Assembly: GCA_002049455.2 (NCBI GenBank)
Contig: KV918780.1
Span: forward strand, 186,001-250,000
From: Porphyra umbilicalis
Lineage: Eukaryota > Rhodophyta > Bangiophyceae > Bangiales > Bangiaceae
DNA length: 64,000 bases
Direction: 5' to 3'
The notes under the pieces were generated by a model. It saw nothing but the letters and a program-made list of their open reading frames with translations, did not search any database and was not told the DNA's origin. The position numbers were made by a program, and so were the translations under genes. The number at the start of each line of letters is the position of its first letter. Position 1 is the first letter of the stretch. Positions 1 through 10,182 of the stretch are shown piece after piece.

Positions 1-1564
1 TGTCGTTTTCATGCGTCGCACCGATCCTCCTCCAGCGATGTCTTCGCCCGCGCGCCTGAAAAGCATCTGTGATCTGACAGGGAGTGGTTGGAGCACGTGG
101 CCTGAGATGGTCGACAGCTGCCTCAACAGTCAATCGACGTGATCGATCGTCTTCTGTTGATTGAATGGTATCTGATGATCTACGATCTCTGGACTGCTGT
201 GCGTCATGGTCGTCCCGCCACCCACCGCTGGGGGTACGTACGTAGTCGTTCAGCATCTCCAGCCACACCATCGATGCACGAACTCTTGGCTCCCATGTCT
301 TTAACAACGCCTCAAACTCAGGCCGAGACGTGCACGCGACAGGTGTTTTCAGCAACAGTGTCTCAGAACGGCACGTCTGTGGCTGCAGCGACCGCTGTGA
401 CAGAAGGTTCCGCGCGGTGCGTCAATCCGCTGGATGTCATCCCCAGCGGTGACCGTGGAGTCTCTTGTGTGCTTCCTCTCACATTCGACACAAGCAGTTG
501 GCATTGTCCCACGTCGCTGTCTACGTCGTCTCTCCGCTGTCCATTCGACATCAAACAAGCACCAAACAAGCATCATGGAAGGGAGGTTCTCGTGGACTGG
601 TCCCCCGGTGTGGCAGGTTCTGATGGCAGCCCCAGGGGCGCAGCCCAGTCCGTGACGGCCGCACTTGCCGATTTCTTGCAAGTCGAACAAGTTCAATTGA
701 GTCGAGTGGTCCACCAGATTCCGCATTTACACACTCTCCCGCTTTTCCAACGAGATGGGAACGGTGTCCGGTGGTCATCAATGGACTCGGGATCGTTTTG
801 ATCGGCACAGATCGACTCTCTCAAGCGTTTGTCTTCTCGAAACGGAAAAAAATTGAAGAAGTGGCTGTCGTCGCGCGACTATTGTCCCGTGTCCCCGCCC
901 AGAATCGTGCCACAAGCCGCCTTGAGGAGGGGGTGGCGCCGTGGAGTGTCGTGGAGATGGGTGGCGGTTGCGCAACAGCGTTTTCTGCATCACTGTGGGG
1001 GGGGGTGTCCCCAGACAGGCGGACAGTCGGGCGGGTGTTGAGGTTGCTGTCGTCGTTGTTGTCGTCGTCATCGTCGTCGGCGGCCGCATCGTCGCCGTCG
1101 ACGTCGCCGTCGCTGTCGTCGTCGCCGTCGTTGTCGCCGTTGTCAACGTGGGTCCCGTCTCTTGCGCTACTCAACCGGTGGGCGTCGCGTTCTTTCTTCC
1201 GGTGCTGGTCTCTTCAGGCACTACACCCCTCGCTGTGTGCGATATTGACACACTGAGGACGGGTTCGGGTCCAATCGGGCAGCTGACTGCAGCACTACGG
1301 CTGGTATGTGTTCGTGCTCTCGCTTTCATTTGTCAATGCGACGGTCGGTGTCAGTTGTGCCGTGCCACAGACAGCTTTTGCTTCTTCGTGGTGAGGTGAC
1401 CCCTGTATTCCTCTCGGGTGGCACAACGATTGGCTCGCCTCACCTCGGGGGGTCCGCCGCGCTCAAACTGTGTCTAACGCGTCCATATCTTTGCCTTTTT
1501 CTGTACTGGAGATGCTTGCTCGTCGAGTCTCTTCCGACCTCGATCAGTCGTCAGGGCTGCCAGG
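1..1564. other. gene-poor leader region
   Basis: I see no convincing gene here. Between about 1040 and 1145 there is a GTC/GTT trinucleotide-rich stretch which read on the minus strand would give an Asp-rich run, but no ATG in good context opens that frame. The rest has short overlapping open frames on both strands with no family resemblance that I recognise. Confidence 0.4.
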
Positions 1565-1897
1565 ATGCCGTGTGGCTTCTGTGGACATGTCGCTCGGGAA
1601 GGAGGTGGTGGACATTTGGCGAGAACCTGCCCCGCACGTGATTTTGTGTGCCGTCATTTGCTTTCGCCGAGTGATCCTTTGTTTTTGGCGAGGCCTAATT
1701 ACGAGTGCCATAATTGTGCGAGGGTGTGCGTCGTTTGCCACGGGCGTGGCCATGGGGCTCGCTCACAAGTTCCCCGAGCTGAACGATATGAGCTTCGTGG
1801 TGGGCGGCTGATGGCGCATCCGCACCAGCGGCCTCTTGAGGCCGCAGATTTTGCGTGCCCCGGCCATGTGTTCGAGCCGCCGTTTGTTGGCCCATAA
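1565..1897 (+). CDS. zinc-knuckle family protein, N-terminal part only
   Basis: A 110-residue frame from an ATG to a stop. It starts MPCGFCGHV and carries a CX2C...GHLARTC knuckle, then a run of further Cys and His (residues about 25-65) ending CVVCHGRGHG, and a conserved tail motif EAADFAC. The same order (MxKCxxC, GHxxRTC, CxxCxxxGH, then SDF(V/A)C) is found in the minus-strand genes at 17415-19255 and 56019-57464, so this is a third family member. It lacks the long linker and C-terminal helical domain of the other two, and the THPFHK motif has decayed to a DPLF-type sequence, so it is probably truncated. Function is unknown; such knuckles usually bind nucleic acid or protein. Confidence 0.5.
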   Translation: MPCGFCGHVAREGGGGHLARTCPARDFVCRHLLSPSDPLFLARPNYECHNCARVCVVCHGRGHGARSQVPRAERYELRGGRLMAHPHQRPLEAADFACPGHVFEPPFVGP

Positions 1898-3660
1898 ACT
1901 GCTATTTTTTATGCCCTTGGTCGCTCGCGTGTTCATTTCTGTTGTATGGGCCCGGGAGGATATATGGATGGGATTAGTTGGGCCTTTCGACTCTTGCCAG
2001 TGCGGATTCGGCCGTCTGCGTTCGTTGCTGGCCGATCGGCCAGCACCAGCGACGTTATCTGGGCTCGCGGTCGCCGCTTTGCCGCCATGGGCTGACGGCA
2101 ACCCGCCACTGGATCCTTTCTAGTGTGGAGCGTGCCGCTTTTGGAGCCGACGGGCGCGGCTGCCGGTGCGTGGTGTTTGGGGTTGTGCGGACTGGCGATG
2201 GTGCGGGTGGTGGGATGTCGGCCATGGCAGCGACCGCCGCAGGCGGCGGCGCCACTGATGTAGCCGCTGGCAGGGCCCGCGCGGGGGGCCAGCGTCACCC
2301 CGTTGCCGCTGCCGCTCGTTTCTGTCGCAGTTGGCAGGCCGCCGACGGGAGGCGGGGCATCCCCCGTTGCAGCTTCGGGCCTCGCCCCCACCGCGCGTGA
2401 TTTCGTGTCGCTGCCGTTGCCGGCACAGCCGCAGTCCTCGCCACCGGCCGTCTCCCATGACGGCGACGCTCGTGCCGGGGCGGCGTCCGCGGCGGGAGCC
2501 GTGGCGGGAGACGTGGCGCGCAGCGGCTACCGCGACGGGGGTGGGGCGCTTCCCACCGCACCCCCCCACCATCCGGCACGCCGGCGGCGGCACCACCGCC
2601 ACGGCGACCGCTGCTGCCGCCACCGCCGCGGCGCTCGTGGGCTTCGGGCACCGGCGGCTGCGACGGGGGTGAGGCCGTCCCCACTGCACCCCCCCCCCGC
2701 CCGGCACGTCGGTGGCGGCACCACCCCCGTGGCGACCGCTGCTGCCGCCACCGCTGCGGCGCTCGTTGGCGTCGGGCACCGGCGGCCGCGACGGGGGTGA
2801 GGCGCTCCCCACTGCACCCCCCCCCCCCCGGCACGCCGGCGGCGGAACCACCCCCGCGGCGACTGCTGCTGTTGCCACCACCGCGGCGCTCGTTGGCGTC
2901 TGGCACCAGCTGCCGCGATGGGGGTGGGGCGCTTCCTACTGCACCCCCCTCCCCCCCGGCACGCCGGCGGCGGCACCACCCCCGCGGCGACCGCTGCTGC
3001 AACCACCGCCGCGGCGCTCGTTGGCGTCGGGCACCGGCGGCGACCGCTGCAGCCGCCACGGCAGCGGCGCTCGTCGGCGCCTTCACTCCCGCCGAAGCGA
3101 TGGCGCTCGCGCCGTCGGTGCTCCGCGCGGGTGGCCGCGACACGGTGGCGACGGAGGCGGCGGCGCGGCGCGCCGCCCGCGCGCCTGTGGTGTCAGCGCG
3201 GGGGGGGGGGGAGGGGGACGGCCTGCCGCCGCCCGCCGCGTGGCGGGCGCTCCGGCGCGCGTTGGACATGGCGCGCGCGCGGGGGCGGGGGGGTGTGGGG
3301 GTCGTGGGGGGGGGTCGACCGCGAAAAAAACCCAGAAACTCGACGACAGTCGCCACTGTCTTTTTATCTGGCTGGCGCTGTGGCAAACGGGTACAGGGCG
3401 CCCGCTGAGTGCGGCCGCCGGCGTGGGGGGGGGGGGGGCGATGCTGCTGCCCTACCCGCAGCCACGCAGGTGTCGCCGCCGCGCAGCGACGTGGGTGGGG
3501 GGGGCCGCGGGCAGCTCGCGGCCGCCGGCGCCTGTGCGCGCATGGCCCCCAGTTCCGGCGCATGGCCCCCAGTTCCGACGAGCGGGCGGCTGACGCGGTG
3601 CCGGCGGTGTGGACAGCAGTTCGAAGCCAACCAAAAAATAATGTTCTACCCGATCCTCGC
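1898..3660. other. GC-rich low-complexity region without a recognised gene
   Basis: Long frames are open on both strands because the sequence is almost all G and C, which is an artefact of composition. It includes a minisatellite (about 2540-3060), a G run at 3424-3437 and a repeated phrase CCCCAGTTCCG near 3550. No domain could be recognised in any frame. Confidence 0.4.
2540..3060. repeat. 128-bp minisatellite, about 4 copies
   Basis: The phrase GGCACGCCGGCGGCGG recurs with small changes near 2574, 2700, 2828 and 2958, giving a period of about 127-130 bp. Each unit also holds GACCGCTGCTGCCGCCACC and a C-rich run. Copies differ by a few bases, so this is an older tandem array. Confidence 0.7.
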
Positions 3661-4230
3661 CTAGCCCGCCTTGCCAAGCGCCTGCGCCCAGGCGGAAGAA
3701 AGCACGTCTTGGCTCGCCAGGAAGGGCACGCCGAGCCTCACAAACGCGGGCTGCTCATAGCTCTTCCACCACCTGACCGGCACGCCCACAGTCTGCGCCG
3801 CGTCCGCCGCGCGGCGGGCGGTGGCCTCCGCCCCGGTATGGACATACACATACGGCACCCACGGCGGCGACTCGGCGTTGGGCGCCCACCCGAGCTCCCG
3901 CAGGCGCCCCTCCGTCTCCCGCTGCCGCCCTGGCTGGCTCGTCCACGTGCGGCGAAGGTAGTCGCCGTCGGCCGCGACCGCAGCCGCAAAGGCCTGCGCC
4001 GCCGAGTTGCAACTCCTCGGCGCCTACATCGTCTGAGGGTGGTCGTCCACGCCGGCGACGCGGCAATGATGCCGAGGCGGAGGCCCGGGCACGACCACAG
4101 TTTGGTCCACGAGCAGATGACGACGGCCCTGGTCGGGTAATTGTCAATGAGGGTGAGCGCGCTCGCGGCGCGCCAGTTCGTGAAAGGCTGGGATGTTGGA
4201 AGCGCATGAGAAGCGTCAAAAAAGCAAAAA
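3661..4230 (-). pseudogene. class I/II PLP aminotransferase fragment (histidinol-phosphate aminotransferase-like)
   Basis: Read on the minus strand, about 4190 to 4030 encodes FTNWRAASALTLIDNYP followed by SWTKLWSCPGLRLG, which has the PLP-lysine loop of fold-type I aminotransferases (Ser-x-Thr-Lys...Pro-Gly-Leu-Arg-x-Gly). After a frame change and an in-frame TAG near 4025 the frame that ends at 3661 gives SCNSAAQAFAAAVA and then VPYVYVHTG...VRWWKSY, which fits the C-terminal small domain of the same family. The N-terminal half is missing. A frameshift plus a CAG-to-TAG type change between the two pieces suggests a decayed copy, though an unrecognised intron is possible. Substrate cannot be assigned. 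Confidence 0.5.
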
Positions 4231-5045
4231 CTGCAAACAGGCGCCCACAGATATCATAAAAGGGACAGACACACATGACAATGACGCAAATGAGTCGGTC
4301 ATGTACCGACGGCCGGATGGCAGGCGACGGGCGGGAGGATGGCATAGTTGTTGCATGGGCCACACCGGTCAAAACAAAACACAAAAGGAGCGGCGGAGAG
4401 ACTCCTCAATTGGTCAAGAGGACAGCATCAGCGTGGGAGCGTGGTGGTCACGGAGCTGCGGCGGGCGAGGAAAAGAGGCATCGTCGAGGACGATCATCAG
4501 AGAGGGAGCGGTGGTGGGGCGACGAGGACGGTCACGTCACGGGGGGTTGTTGACCTGGCCGATTCCCCTCCATGGCAAATCAGCCAGCGGAAACGCGCAA
4601 GATCGGCTTCTCAGCCACCCGTTCTACGCTGGAAGGCAATCTCGCGGCACCGCGGGGCCCGGTTTAAAGAAAAATTTGGCTGCGAATGGGCCGGCATTGA
4701 TCGGACGGACGATCGCTGTGTGAAACACACACACACCGCCCCAGATCTCTTCCCATTGTCGCCCTCGGCTGTTGGGAAAGCCCAAACTCCGTCCTTCCAA
4801 CTCGGAAAGCAATTGTCGACGATGGAATGGATCGACTTACGGGAAAAGGTGGCGGACCCAGCGGAACTCTTCACTCGCGCTGCCGCGCAGGCGTGCTTTT
4901 CCCTGGCGTTCCGTTGCCTTTCTGAAGCTAGCTTCGGCCTGACCTGATTCTCCAGACACCAGACCAGCTGGGAGTCGTCATGATCGGTCAGCAGCCATAA
5001 ATTGTTAGGCCGCACGCCCTGGTCCAGAGGAGATTCTCCTGCAAG
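4231..5045. other. no gene recognised
   Basis: Mixed-composition sequence with short frames only. Nothing here matches a family that I can name. Confidence 0.35.
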
Positions 5046-5561
5046 CTACGGCGAAGCACGCGTAGACTGCCATGGAGCGACCGTGCTGCCGGCGCTTTCG
5101 ATCAAAGCGCGCAGCGGTGCGAGGCGCAGAGTAAAGGGAGTCCTTGCTTCTGTATTGCAGCATTGAAATAGTTTTCCGCTCGACCTGATTTGCCGTGCCG
5201 ATTCGCCCGATCGATTGTGGTGCCGAGGCAGTCGATTGCTCTCCCGTCGACAGATGCAGAAGGCGAGAAGAATGCACTCCACGATTATATTTAGTGCAAA
5301 TACAGTGGCAACCTTCGTCCCTTTTCGCAGGTTCGCATTGTTTCGACATCCGAGCTTGAGATTGTGGTGATTTTCAAATCCCGGCGCCAGCACCTCAGTC
5401 CTCATCACCTCGACGCAGCTCGTTCTTGTTGCACGCCGAATGGTGGTCCCTGTCGGCACTTCAATGCTGGTAGGAGGCCGGAGCACGAGGACGTCGTGTT
5501 CATTATCGGCTTGCACCGTCATCAAGACGGAAAAAGTCTTTCGGGTGTCACCTGGGTCCAT
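5046..5561 (-). CDS. hypothetical protein, possible first exon
   Basis: An ATG-initiated minus-strand frame of 171 codons. The first 90 residues or so (from MDPGDTRKTFSVLMTV to NLRKGTK) have a balanced, protein-like composition. The later part is less convincing and contains a short hydrophobic run (LNIIVECILLAFCI) that could be intron sequence. A GT follows the KGTK codons (AAG then GTTGCC), so splicing there is possible. No family was recognised, and it may not be a gene. Confidence 0.22.
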   Translation of the reverse strand: MDPGDTRKTFSVLMTVQADNEHDVLVLRPPTSIEVPTGTTIRRATRTSCVEVMRTEVLAPGFENHHNLKLGCRNNANLRKGTKVATVFALNIIVECILLAFCICRRESNRLPRHHNRSGESARQIRSSGKLFQCCNTEARTPFTLRLAPLRALIESAGSTVAPWQSTRASP

Positions 5562-7107
5562 GGAGTCTTGGACATTTCATGCGGCGCTTTCGGAGATTTT
5601 TATCCCTTGTTTTGTTGCAGCGTTCGTGCCACGCCGCACGTGATGGCAACACGGGGCGACTGTGCGAGGCGCACATGGCTGTGTTTGTCCTCTGGAACAC
5701 GAAAATGTTTGGTGTTCTACTGTATCTGTAACTGTAAGTGCGACTTTCAAATTCCCACACACTCTCCCTCAGCCGATTGGTCCCTGCGCACTGACAATCA
5801 TGATGTCAGCCGTGTGACGTCAGCTGTCCGGGCGCGGGCGCCGTGGCGTCGTTCTCTGCCGCGCTCGTGCTCCACCGTTCCCTTTTCAGTGGCGACGGCG
5901 CCTTGTGAGGCGGCTTTGTCGCCGCGGTTGTGGCCTCGGCGGTGCCGTTCGTTCTCCGGGCGCCGGTAGTGGCGCCGGCGGGGGTCGCGCGCCGGACGCG
6001 GCGGCGGTGGCGTTGGCCGCCGGCGCTGGAGCCCCCTTCCCCCCCTCCACTCAGCGCTCGCCGGCAACCAACGCCCGGGCTGTGGCCGGGCGGCGGCAGA
6101 CGCCAACGAGTCGGCAGCGGCGGTGGCGGCGGTGGTGGCGGCCGCTTTGGCGGCGGCGGCAACAGGGACGGCGCGGCGCCCGCCGCCGACTGCAGGGTCG
6201 AACCCGCCCGCGGCGGCGGCCCCCCTGGCTATGGACGCGGCGGCTCGCAGCGCCGCCGCGCGGGGCATGTCCCGCACCTTACCCTCCCCCCCCCCCGCCC
6301 TCCCCCCCTTCTCTTCGGCACCGACCGCCCACTGCCGCCGCGTTGCTTGCCGCATGTGGCCGCGGCCGCGGAGGTTCCGTCTTCGCCTGCTCCGGGAGGC
6401 TCGCCCCCGCCCCCCCTCTCCCCGTGTTCCTACCCCTCTCGCTGCGGCAGCTCCGACCCTCGTCCGGATCGGCCGCCGCCCGGACCGTCTCGTCCTGCTG
6501 CGAGCCGACGCCGCCGCCGCAGGCGTGGGCCGAGTGGGATGACCCCGGCCCGCCCCCCGCCCGTGCCCACGCACCGCCCTTGGTGTCGCCGCCAGTAGCC
6601 ACCGCCGCCGCCCTGCGCACCGACCTGGACGCGCTTGTTTCCGCGGTCGCGGCGCACCACGTCGCGCCGCTGTCGGGCGCGCTCTGGGTGCCGCCGCGCC
6701 GCGGTGCCGCCCGCGCCGTCCTTGCCGCCGACGCCCTTGCTGCCTCCGCCGCCACGGCAGGCTCCTCCCCCGACCAAGAACGGCCCCCCCGCCGTCCACT
6801 CCCACCCTCGTCCACCCCCCCCCCCTCTCCCCCAATGTTTGTCTTACGTTTGACCTAGTCCACCCCCCCCCCTCTCCCCCAATGTTTGTCTTACGTTTGA
6901 CTGCCGCCGCTGTCCAGGTGCGGCGCACGTCGCATTGGCGGTAAACGGCGCGGCGGGCAGGCAGTAGGCAGCGGCGTACTGCGCGTCGCCAGCGTCGCGG
7001 TCGACACGCCGCGTCGACGTCTCCGGCCCGCCAGTTGCCCACGTGCTGCGGGTGAAATTTGTACCGCTCCCCGCATACCTGCTGACTGGCTTTGTGTCCG
7101 CCGACGA
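5562..7107. other. GC-rich low-complexity region
   Basis: Open frames run on both strands but none shows a recognisable domain. Around 6820-6901 the phrase CAATGTTTGTCTTACGTTTG with its preceding C run is repeated twice in tandem. Confidence 0.35.
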
Positions 7108-7416
7108 ATGGAGGAGGCGGTGGCTCTTCTGGCCGCCGAAGAGTGCAGCAACGCGGCGGCGGTGGCGGCGGCGGCGGGGACAGCGGCTGCTGTCCCGCGT
7201 GAGCCGGCAGCTGCGGCTGTGGCCACGATGGGGAATGGGGGCGCGTTGGCACCTGTGATGGCGGCGGCGTTTGTCGCAGATAGGGCAGCGGTGGCCACCG
7301 CGGACGCGTCGGCGGCTGTCGCTGTGGCAGTGGCGGAGACGAACGACATTCCAGTAACGGGGGGGATTCTCGCGCGTGGTTACGCGGCTGGTTGTGCCAT
7401 GCGGTCGCACTCGTGA
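7108..7416 (+). CDS. small Ala-rich hypothetical protein
   Basis: A 102-residue ATG-to-stop frame beginning MEEAVALLAAEE. It is about one third alanine with scattered Glu and Asp and could form helix, but has no motif that I recognise. The region is GC-rich, so a chance frame is quite possible. It ends before the zinc-finger gene on the other strand. Confidence 0.2.
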   Translation: MEEAVALLAAEECSNAAAVAAAAGTAAAVPREPAAAAVATMGNGGALAPVMAAAFVADRAAVATADASAAVAVAVAETNDIPVTGGILARGYAAGCAMRSHS

Positions 7417-7640
7417 GCGAGTTTGTCTCTGTTGTAGCGGCGTGGAATAAACTATAAGAGCCTGCTACACGCCAGGAACTGCGGTGACGGGGTTACGAGA
7501 AGAACAAAACAATGAGCAGCACGCACACGAGCAACAAGCGCACGTGCGACAATGAAAAAAAGAGCGTGGTCATACCACAAGCATACACAGCGGCAACCGG
7601 GCTGACGCTCATTGTACCGTGTGTGCAAACATACCGGCAG

Positions 7641-8720
7641 TTACGACATGCGGTCGCCGCCACGGGCGGAGCGCGCAGGGCCTTTTCCCTTCCTGGAAGG
7701 GGGGTGGCAGGGATGATCATAAAAGGCCGGCGCCGACGCACACAGAGTCATACAACGCGGGCACTCGAGCCACGGGCGCGCGCCGGGCGGCACGATGAGC
7801 GTCGTGGGTCCACCAGGAGAGCTCGACCCACGCGCGCGACCGACGTCGCTGGCACCGCCGGCGTAGCGTCCGTTTCGTCCTCCCATGCGACGTTCATACC
7901 CAAATTCCACCCCACCGCTTCCCGAGCCGCCCGTCTCGCGGGCATCCGTCGAGTGCCTCGGGGGCGGCGCAGCCCCACGGCCGTCACTATCACGGTAGAG
8001 CTTGCCGAGATGGACAGGGCCGTCGGCGCGCGGAGTGTTGCGGCTAGCGACCATTGCGTTTGGACGAGCTACCGGCGAGCTGGCATCAAGACGACCACGC
8101 GCGCCACCAGTGCGCGACGATTTGACGGCGCCGGTCTCAACGGCGTCGCCATGCGTGTTGTTCTCCTCCTCGGCACCGTCCTCGTCGACGTCCTCGTCCT
8201 CCTGGACGCCGCCGACGGCACCGTCCTCGTCGACGTCCTCGTCGTCCTGGTCGCCACCGACGTCTCCTTCGTCGGCCAGCTGCTCTTGGCCGCCTGCGCC
8301 AAGCTGCACGCCCGCGTCCTCCTCAGCATTTCGCAGCAGCTCCGCGAAGACGGCGTCGTCGTCCCCAGCGCGACGGATCCCCGCCATGGCGGCGCGCAGC
8401 CGAGGGACGAGTGGGACAGTTTCCGACAGCCGACCAGCCTCACGAAGACGCGCGATAGCACGGCGATGACGAGAACCATTGAGATGCATGAATAGACTCG
8501 CCGCCGCGTCGTTGTGGGTAGCGCACAGCGGGCACATCCATTGCGTTGCACGGTCAGAAGATGAGGGCGGCGAATTCGCTGCAGCTTGTAGACGACGGTG
8601 CCTGGTGCCCCTCACGTGCTGCTGATAGGGCGCCACCCCCGACAGCATCAGAGCGCAAAGATGGCACTCGACAAACCCACGTTGGTCGGGACGAGGGGGG
8701 GATGGAGGAGCGGAAGCCAT
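7641..8720 (-). CDS. U1/matrin-type C2H2 zinc-finger protein
   Basis: A 359-residue protein starting MASAPPSPPRP. Two fingers of the U1/dsRNA-binding type lie near the N-terminus: CHLCALMLSGVAPYQQH followed by GTRH, and CPLCATHNDAAASLFMH followed by GSRH (CX2CX12HX5H spacing). A third, degenerate pair of cysteines (ECPRCMTLC) with nearby His occurs near the C-terminus. The middle has two copies of an acidic unit (EDVDEDGA). Such fingers usually contact double-stranded RNA or RNP components; the partner here is unknown. The start at 8720 was chosen because the frame further upstream has only a TTG. No intron is apparent. Confidence 0.6.
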   Translation of the reverse strand: MASAPPSPPRPDQRGFVECHLCALMLSGVAPYQQHVRGTRHRRLQAAANSPPSSSDRATQWMCPLCATHNDAAASLFMHLNGSRHRRAIARLREAGRLSETVPLVPRLRAAMAGIRRAGDDDAVFAELLRNAEEDAGVQLGAGGQEQLADEGDVGGDQDDEDVDEDGAVGGVQEDEDVDEDGAEEENNTHGDAVETGAVKSSRTGGARGRLDASSPVARPNAMVASRNTPRADGPVHLGKLYRDSDGRGAAPPPRHSTDARETGGSGSGGVEFGYERRMGGRNGRYAGGASDVGRARGSSSPGGPTTLIVPPGARPWLECPRCMTLCASAPAFYDHPCHPPSRKGKGPARSARGGDRMS

Positions 8721-9129
8721 CAGGATGGGGCAGGATTGTGACAAGCACGGGACATGAAGGGGGCGTGACAAACAGAAGCAACGGAGGCAAGCGGGCCCCG
8801 TACTCCGACGTGCGTCGTCGCGAAGACGCGCTGGAGATGTGCCTGCAACACCGTACGGCCGAGCACCCCATCAGAGGGGGCGTCACGTCAGACTCCGTGC
8901 AGGCGCCCGGCGCCGCGGCAAACTTCGGACGACTCCGGATGAGAACGAGTGAACAAGTATGTATTTTTAATCAACTTGTTTTGCTCTATCCAATAGAATG
9001 ATAGAACATGTCATGAGTTGCGGACTCTGCCACACGTCGCGTCCATTCGAATTGTCCATGCATCCACATGCTGCGGCAGCCGACCCATCCTGTGACGCGC
9101 GGTTGCCCGTCTGTGTCACGGTTGGCTCC
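8721..9129. other. intergenic, no gene recognised
   Basis: Includes an AT-richer stretch near 8950-9010 that might serve as the promoter of the minus-strand zinc-finger gene or simply be a spacer before the satellite. No specific site could be supported. Confidence 0.3.
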
Positions 9130-9985
9130 CGCGACGTCGTAGCCGCTCCGCGTGCCGCCCACCGCTGCCCCACCCCCCGCGCCCACCAACGTCCCTTCGC
9201 GCTGACGCGGAGACACCGCGTGTCGTGGCTGCTGCGCGTGCCGCCCACCGCTGCCCCACTTCCCGCGCCAACCAACTTCCCATCGCGCCGACGCGGAGAC
9301 GCCGTGTGCCGTGACCGCTCCAATCGTCGCCGACCGCTGCCCCACCCCCCGCGCCCACCAACGTCCCATCGCGCCGACGCGGCGACGCCGTGTGACGTGG
9401 CCGCTCCTCGCGCCGCCTACCGCTGCCCCACCCGCCGCGCCGACCAACTTCCCATCGCGCCGACGCGGAGACGCCGTGTGTCATGGCCGCTCCGCTTGCC
9501 GCCCACCGCTGCCCCACCCCCCGCGCCCACCAACGTCCCATCGCGCCGACGCGGAGACGCCGTGAGCCGTGGCCGCCCGGCGTGCCGCGGACCGCTGCCC
9601 CACCACCCGCGCACACCAACTTCCCATCGCGCCGACGCGGAGACGCCGTGTGTCATGGCCGCTCCGCTTGCCGCCCACCGCTGCCCCACCACCCGCGCCC
9701 ACCAACGTCCCATCGCGCCGACGCGGAGACGCCGTGTGCCGTGGCCGCCCGGCGTGCCGCGGACCGCTGCCCCACCAACCGCGCCCACCAACGTCCCATC
9801 GCGACGAGTTGGAGACGCCGTGTGCCGGGGCCGCTTCGCGTGCCGCCTACCGCTGCCCCACCACCCGCGCTAACCAACTTTCCATCTCGCCGACGCGGAG
9901 ACGCCGTGTGCCGTGGTTGCCCCGTGTGCCGCCGACCGCTTCCCCACCACCCGCGCCCACCAACTTCCCATCGCGCCGCCGGCCA
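9130..9985. repeat. 87-bp satellite array, about 10 copies
   Basis: The core TCGCGCCGACGCGGAGACGC recurs about every 86-87 bp (near 9282, 9367, 9454, 9541, 9628, 9715 and onward), joined by CACCAAC and GCTGCCCCAC phrases. The unit is a multiple of three (29 codons), so all frames on both strands stay open and create apparent Arg/Pro-rich frames that should not be taken as genes. The last unit runs directly into an ATG in strong context at 9988. Confidence 0.85.
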
Positions 9986-9987
9986 CC

Positions 9988-10182
9988 ATGGCCGCGGATG
10001 CGACGGACGAGGCAACGCCGTGGGCGGGCTTCTCTTCTGCTGAGGACACCGGCTGCTACTCGCTTCCCCCCAAGCGGCCCGCCTCGGCCCTGTCAGTAGC
10101 GGACCACGACGAGAGTGAAGGAACAAGCACTTCCACATGTCACATTGGTTGTCCGCCACAAGCGCTCTGCGATAATGTATAG
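9988..10182 (+). CDS. small acidic hypothetical ORF at satellite edge
   Basis: The ATG at 9988 sits in a near-ideal context (GGCCACCATGG) and opens 64 residues, MAADATDEATPWAGFS..., to a TAG ending at 10182. The E(z) stop codon begins at the next base on the other strand, so the two frames abut tail to tail. The peptide is rich in Ser, Asp and Ala with a KRP basic patch. It could be a short gene, a last exon, or chance. No family recognised. Confidence 0.25.
   Translation: MAADATDEATPWAGFSSAEDTGCYSLPPKRPASALSVADHDESEGTSTSTCHIGCPPQALCDNV

Noticed and set aside
1040..1174. Acidic protein on the minus strand near 1.1 kb
   Set aside because: It derives from a trinucleotide repeat, and the frame opens at TTG rather than ATG.
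9130..9985. Apparent Arg/Pro-rich proteins in the 87-bp satellite
   Set aside because: The unit length is a multiple of three, so frames stay open on both strands by periodicity alone.
9130..9985. CRISPR array
   Set aside because: The repeats are contiguous tandem units without unique spacers, and the genome is eukaryotic.
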